Assembly: GCF_037892425.1 (NCBI RefSeq) | Contig: NZ_JBBKTT010000001.1 | Span: 4,340,001 to 4,404,000, forward strand | Length of the DNA stretch: 64,000 bases | Reading direction: 5' to 3' | Source: Lacibacter sp. H375 | GTDB lineage: Bacteria; Bacteroidota; Bacteroidia; Chitinophagales; Chitinophagaceae | Shown: one piece after another, positions 62,001 through 64,000 of the stretch | Layout of the letters: every line of letters starts with the position of its first letter | Position numbering within the stretch: the first letter of the stretch is position 1 | Notes under the pieces: model-generated | Told to the model about the DNA's origin: nothing | Databases searched by the model: none | The model's input: the letters and a program-made list of their open reading frames with translations, nothing else | Translations under genes and position numbers: made by a program

Positions 62001-62703
62001 GTAATGGGATGTACAAATTGGGCCGCACATCAGTTAAGGGAAACACATGTTGCTTCAATCTGAAATAAGCAGCTTTGGCACTTTTACTCCTGAACGTGTG
62101 ATGTAATGCAAGCAGCACAACTTTGTTGCTATTGTCAGCAAGAATTTCATCCAGTTCAAGTAACACTTCAAATTGTGTTTTATAAGGGCAATCAGATTCA
62201 AGACCCGGTTTATCTTCATCATGCAACCACCATTGGCTATCCATAATTACCAATGTAACATCATCAGATACTTTTACTTCAACTGGTCCCGGGCAACCTT
62301 CACCGGGCAGCATTTTTATATTTTCATTTCCTGCTTTATCAATAACAGACTGCATTCTTAATACAGACTCGTAGCCTTCGGCGCCACCAAGCGACCATTC
62401 ATTGTTACCGGGAATAAAAATAACTTTTGCTTTACTGTTTGCTGCGATCTGTATTTGTGAGTCAAGCGTTGCTTTAATACTTTCATAACCGGGTGAAGCA
62501 TCATCTGGCAATCCGCCTTTTAAAAGATTATTCCCGAGATAAATGATGGTTGTTTTATCGTTGAACGGAATATTTTTTTTAACGGCATTGATCAATTGCC
62601 CGGCATTACCAATTAAAACGATCCTCGACTGTACACTATCCTGGGCTATAGCTGTTAACTGAAAAGCCAACGCACTTAAAAAAGCAAAGCTGATCTTTTT
62701 CAT
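59086..62703 (-). CDS. Phosphoesterase / kinase-like / Omp85 fusion, degenerate-phosphoesterase copy
   Basis: A 1205-residue paralogue with signal peptide (KKISFAFLSALAFQLTAIAQ). It has the same architecture, but the phosphoesterase ligands are replaced: IGNAGQ (Asp to Asn33), LGNN (Asp to Asn58), GNNEW (101-102 instead of HD), and GHDPS (His to Pro284). Only HHTF remains. The kinase-like part has DFDRHGRQW (575-583) and PRDRDQ (600-605), where both acids survive. The barrel ends in LRGYRKNRF and SLGSKLKLVF. It overlaps the upstream lipoprotein gene by four bases. Confidence 0.75.
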   Translation of the reverse strand: MKKISFAFLSALAFQLTAIAQDSVQSRIVLIGNAGQLINAVKKNIPFNDKTTIIYLGNNLLKGGLPDDASPGYESIKATLDSQIQIAANSKAKVIFIPGNNEWSLGGAEGYESVLRMQSVIDKAGNENIKMLPGEGCPGPVEVKVSDDVTLVIMDSQWWLHDEDKPGLESDCPYKTQFEVLLELDEILADNSNKVVLLALHHTFRSKSAKAAYFRLKQHVFPLTDVRPNLYIPLPVVGSLYPITKSVLSVKQDLRHPLYQSMITSIERIVKSYPYVIYVGGHDPSLQIIQDSGYNYITSGSGNKYARVSKGSNSLYASSEPGFITLDVSNKKNVQANVYVVEDDVARIDFSKHILDFSKKIVLEASITREVDYKYKDSVVVSASERYETTSGFRKWFMGNNYRKEWNTPIKMREFNIQKEKGGLKIEGIGGGNQSRSLQMTDKNGTNWVIRSIEKDLTKGVPFNFRNSLAQFIAQDVLSASHPHGPVVLPGLGKAVDVLTSEYEFLYVPDDPALGRYRKLFANTVVMLENRNPGAGLQDVKTTAKVINKMLEDNDHHVDQEKVLNARLFDIFIGDFDRHGRQWRFGTSDTGKGKLYFPIPRDRDQAFFNSDGVLLWKLSKRLIPALQGFKSTIKNVNGFNSQAKDFDRTLMNNLDEKAWRRISENFTQKMTDEVIDNSLKNFPEPIYAMDGKIIADKLKSRRDHLVNDAITYYRFISKVVTVTGSGKSEFFHVKNHPEGLQVTAYKKKDGNDSASVMFTRIFKEDVTKEIRLFGLNGDDKFEIDADVSSKIKLRIIGGKGNDTFDLKGNIKNIVYDLKTEDNHTINLKRTNREFSSDPSINLYRGTEFQYNRRRFPQIDIGFNPEDGLLLGAGFALRTFGFRKDPYATDQKLTTLFSPARGAYRLRYVGTFNKVLFKNDLLIRAELVNPSISNFFGLGNETVFEKSKTIEFYRVRYRYFEADLLLRKRFNEIVSISVGPSYYQYWSKFRDNSKRILATPDVIGTDSASIYGVKEYLGAKARFDIDFVNSEIFPTRGITWFSEFTSMYGFRKGTHNLSKLTSDVTIYASFRDPGRLGAIFRLGGGHIFSKDYEYFQALNIGAHNFLRGYRKNRFSGSSTAYASSELRLKLFKSKSYVLPGDVGLMGFYEVGRVWHKGEESNKWHPAYGGGFYFVPYGVVMMSFTVGFSPEESLFNFSLGSKLKLVF

Positions 62704-63563
62704 AACTTTCTCTTTTTATTCTTGATAACTAAAATGTTTGCACGGCCGTTGTCAACCAATTCGTTCGTAATGATCAGATCACCCCACGGTGTAAATGCAA
62801 TACCTTCAGGTTGTGGATAAAGATCAGAGTCGAGTTCGTGTGTGGAAATAAGTTTTCCTTTCCTGTCGGCAACCAGTAATAACTTATTTATTGAAGCCAG
62901 AATATATAACTCATTTGTAACCGGATTAATGGCTGCCGCAGAAGGTCGTAACTTAATTTCCTTATCTGTATTTTCTGAAAAAGGCGGTATTAAATCAATT
63001 ACTGAGTCCATCGGACTATATACGTTCGTGACAATATCATAGCCCCATATTGTTATCGGTTCATTAGCCTCTTTGTTACAGTCTTTGCACAACAGGATCA
63101 GCAGCTTCAAACTATCGTCATAATACATCGCCTCAAATTCGTTCTTCATTCCTTCGGGAAATGTTGAAACAGTTGTAAGGATAGAATCACTTGCTCCAAA
63201 TTGAATGGTTTCAATATCTCCATTGCTGATCAACACATAAAATATACTGTCGTGTAAAACAAGATCTTCGTAATCCTTTTTCTTATCAAAACGCCAATCG
63301 GTGATCACATTTTTCTTATTAAGGAAAATTTTATAGAGTATCCCGGCTTCATCTTTAATTGCAAAAAGGGAACTGTCTTTTGGATAGAATACAATTCCCG
63401 AAACTTCGGCCAACGCATCCGGTAATTTTATTGTAACAGGATTTTCAAGATCGTAACGGGAGGAATCGGCTAAAGGCTTTTTATTTTTTTTTTTACCGGA
63501 TTCGCAAGAGAATATTACAGGGGAAAAAATAAATGCAGCAATAAAAAGCCTGATTATTGACAT
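62700..63563 (-). CDS. SdiA-regulated-domain lipoprotein
   Basis: A 287-residue protein whose signal peptide ends in the lipobox VIFSC (Cys20). The mature part fits the SdiA-regulated family, a beta-propeller with repeats such as LAEVSGIVFYPKDSSLFAIKDEAGILY, DYEDLVLHDSIFYVL and YPQPEGIAFTPWGDLIITNE. Such proteins may bind ligands or cell-wall parts; no reaction is shown. It is the first gene of the operon 50287-63563, overlapping the next gene by four bases. Confidence 0.8.
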   Translation of the reverse strand: MSIIRLFIAAFIFSPVIFSCESGKKKNKKPLADSSRYDLENPVTIKLPDALAEVSGIVFYPKDSSLFAIKDEAGILYKIFLNKKNVITDWRFDKKKDYEDLVLHDSIFYVLISNGDIETIQFGASDSILTTVSTFPEGMKNEFEAMYYDDSLKLLILLCKDCNKEANEPITIWGYDIVTNVYSPMDSVIDLIPPFSENTDKEIKLRPSAAAINPVTNELYILASINKLLLVADRKGKLISTHELDSDLYPQPEGIAFTPWGDLIITNELVDNGRANILVIKNKKRKL

Positions 63564-64000
63564 ATATAATAGTTGAAGCTGAATAGCAACCCAATCCTCC
63601 GGGAAAAATCCGAAAGAACAGGTTGCTAAAAGACTACTGCCAAAAAACGGGCCGTAGCTTACACAGAACCGTGAGTATGAAAAAAATCATCCCGATAATT
63701 CAATTTTCAACTCATTATGTGTGAGTGACATAACAGAGTTATTGCGAGGGAGACAACGTATGTGTGTCAGAAGCTAATATGAAGTTAACTGATTGTCGGT
63801 GATTTACCGCCGGCCGAACAATACAGCAAGTGGTTGGGCAATATTTTCCCCACTATATCTCTTTTAAAAAATAGCTGACGTTAAAATGCAATGAACAACA
63901 AAGGGCGTGGTATTTGCATTTCTAATTGTCTATTCTCAAACTTATGGTTCAAACAGCAAAAAAAAGTTTCAGGAAATCCCGGGCTGCCAGGATAATCCTG
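63564..64000. other. Upstream region of the signalling operon, no clear gene
   Basis: On the minus strand, AGCAACC (63621-63627 region) pairs with GGTTGCT (63585-63591) to close a leader stem-loop just before the first gene. TAAGTTTG at 63937-63944 on the minus strand is an exact -7 box but is ~370 bases from the gene. On the plus strand an ATG at 63944 opens a frame (MVQTAKKSFRKS...) that runs off the window end and could be a truncated gene. Otherwise nothing is seen. Confidence 0.35.

Overview
This window looks like chromosomal DNA of a Bacteroidota bacterium, most likely in or near the Chitinophagaceae. The evidence is the short primary sigma factor, many -7 boxes matching TAnnTTTG, very few Shine-Dalgarno sequences, families typical of the phylum (DUF4249, DUF2851, DUF2520, a BtuB-like TonB-dependent receptor, NAGPA-type glycosidase, short Omp85 fusions) and the order thrS-infC-rpmI-rplT. 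No phage, insertion sequence, integrase or CRISPR array was seen.

Layout. 1-5.5 kb: MATE exporter, secreted proteins, VanZ-like protein, Tat-exported phosphoesterase, and a protein-glutaminase-like enzyme. 5.5-18.5 kb: a radical SAM/TPR/folB cluster, trxB, a DUF4249 lipoprotein, the primary sigma factor, threonine aldolase, a tail-specific protease, then lipA with a phosphodiester glycosidase and tRNA-Pro. 18.5-33.3 kb: OsmC, DUF2851, the Maf-UbiA-KdsC-like-DUF2520 cluster, topA, a TonB receptor, an ALDH7-type dehydrogenase, subtilase and DinB. 33.3-43.6 kb: RNase P RNA, bacilliredoxin, a small heat-shock protein, arginine decarboxylase and the translation cluster. 43.7-50 kb: a potassium and stress block with kup, a divergent short KdpD/KdpE pair and a second Hsp20.

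The most unusual part is the minus-strand operon at 50287-63563, whose genes overlap or lie only a few bases apart. In transcription order it encodes an SdiA-regulated-type lipoprotein, two tandem outer-membrane fusions (calcineurin-like phosphoesterase, atypical kinase-like middle, Omp85 barrel), an HD phosphohydrolase fused to a PycTM/DUF5706-like membrane domain, polyphosphate kinase 1, a membrane class III nucleotide cyclase and a PAP2 phosphatase. The two fusions differ in opposite ways: the first has lost nearly all phosphoesterase metal ligands but keeps a DxD in the kinase-like part; the second keeps the phosphoesterase but has DxN. A cyclase, polyphosphate kinase, HD enzyme and PycTM-like effector in one unit suggests an undescribed nucleotide/polyphosphate signalling system linked to the cell surface. 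That is inference from gene content and residues, not a demonstrated function.

Regulatory signals are unusually readable. Eleven genes have an exact TAnnTTTG box, most placing transcription 7-20 bases before the start codon. rpoD and rpmI stand out with leaders near 90-100 bases. The two Hsp20 genes share a sigma-54-like motif, trxB has a palindromic candidate operator, and the kup/kdpD divergent region has a helical-turn direct repeat suited to an OmpR-family regulator.
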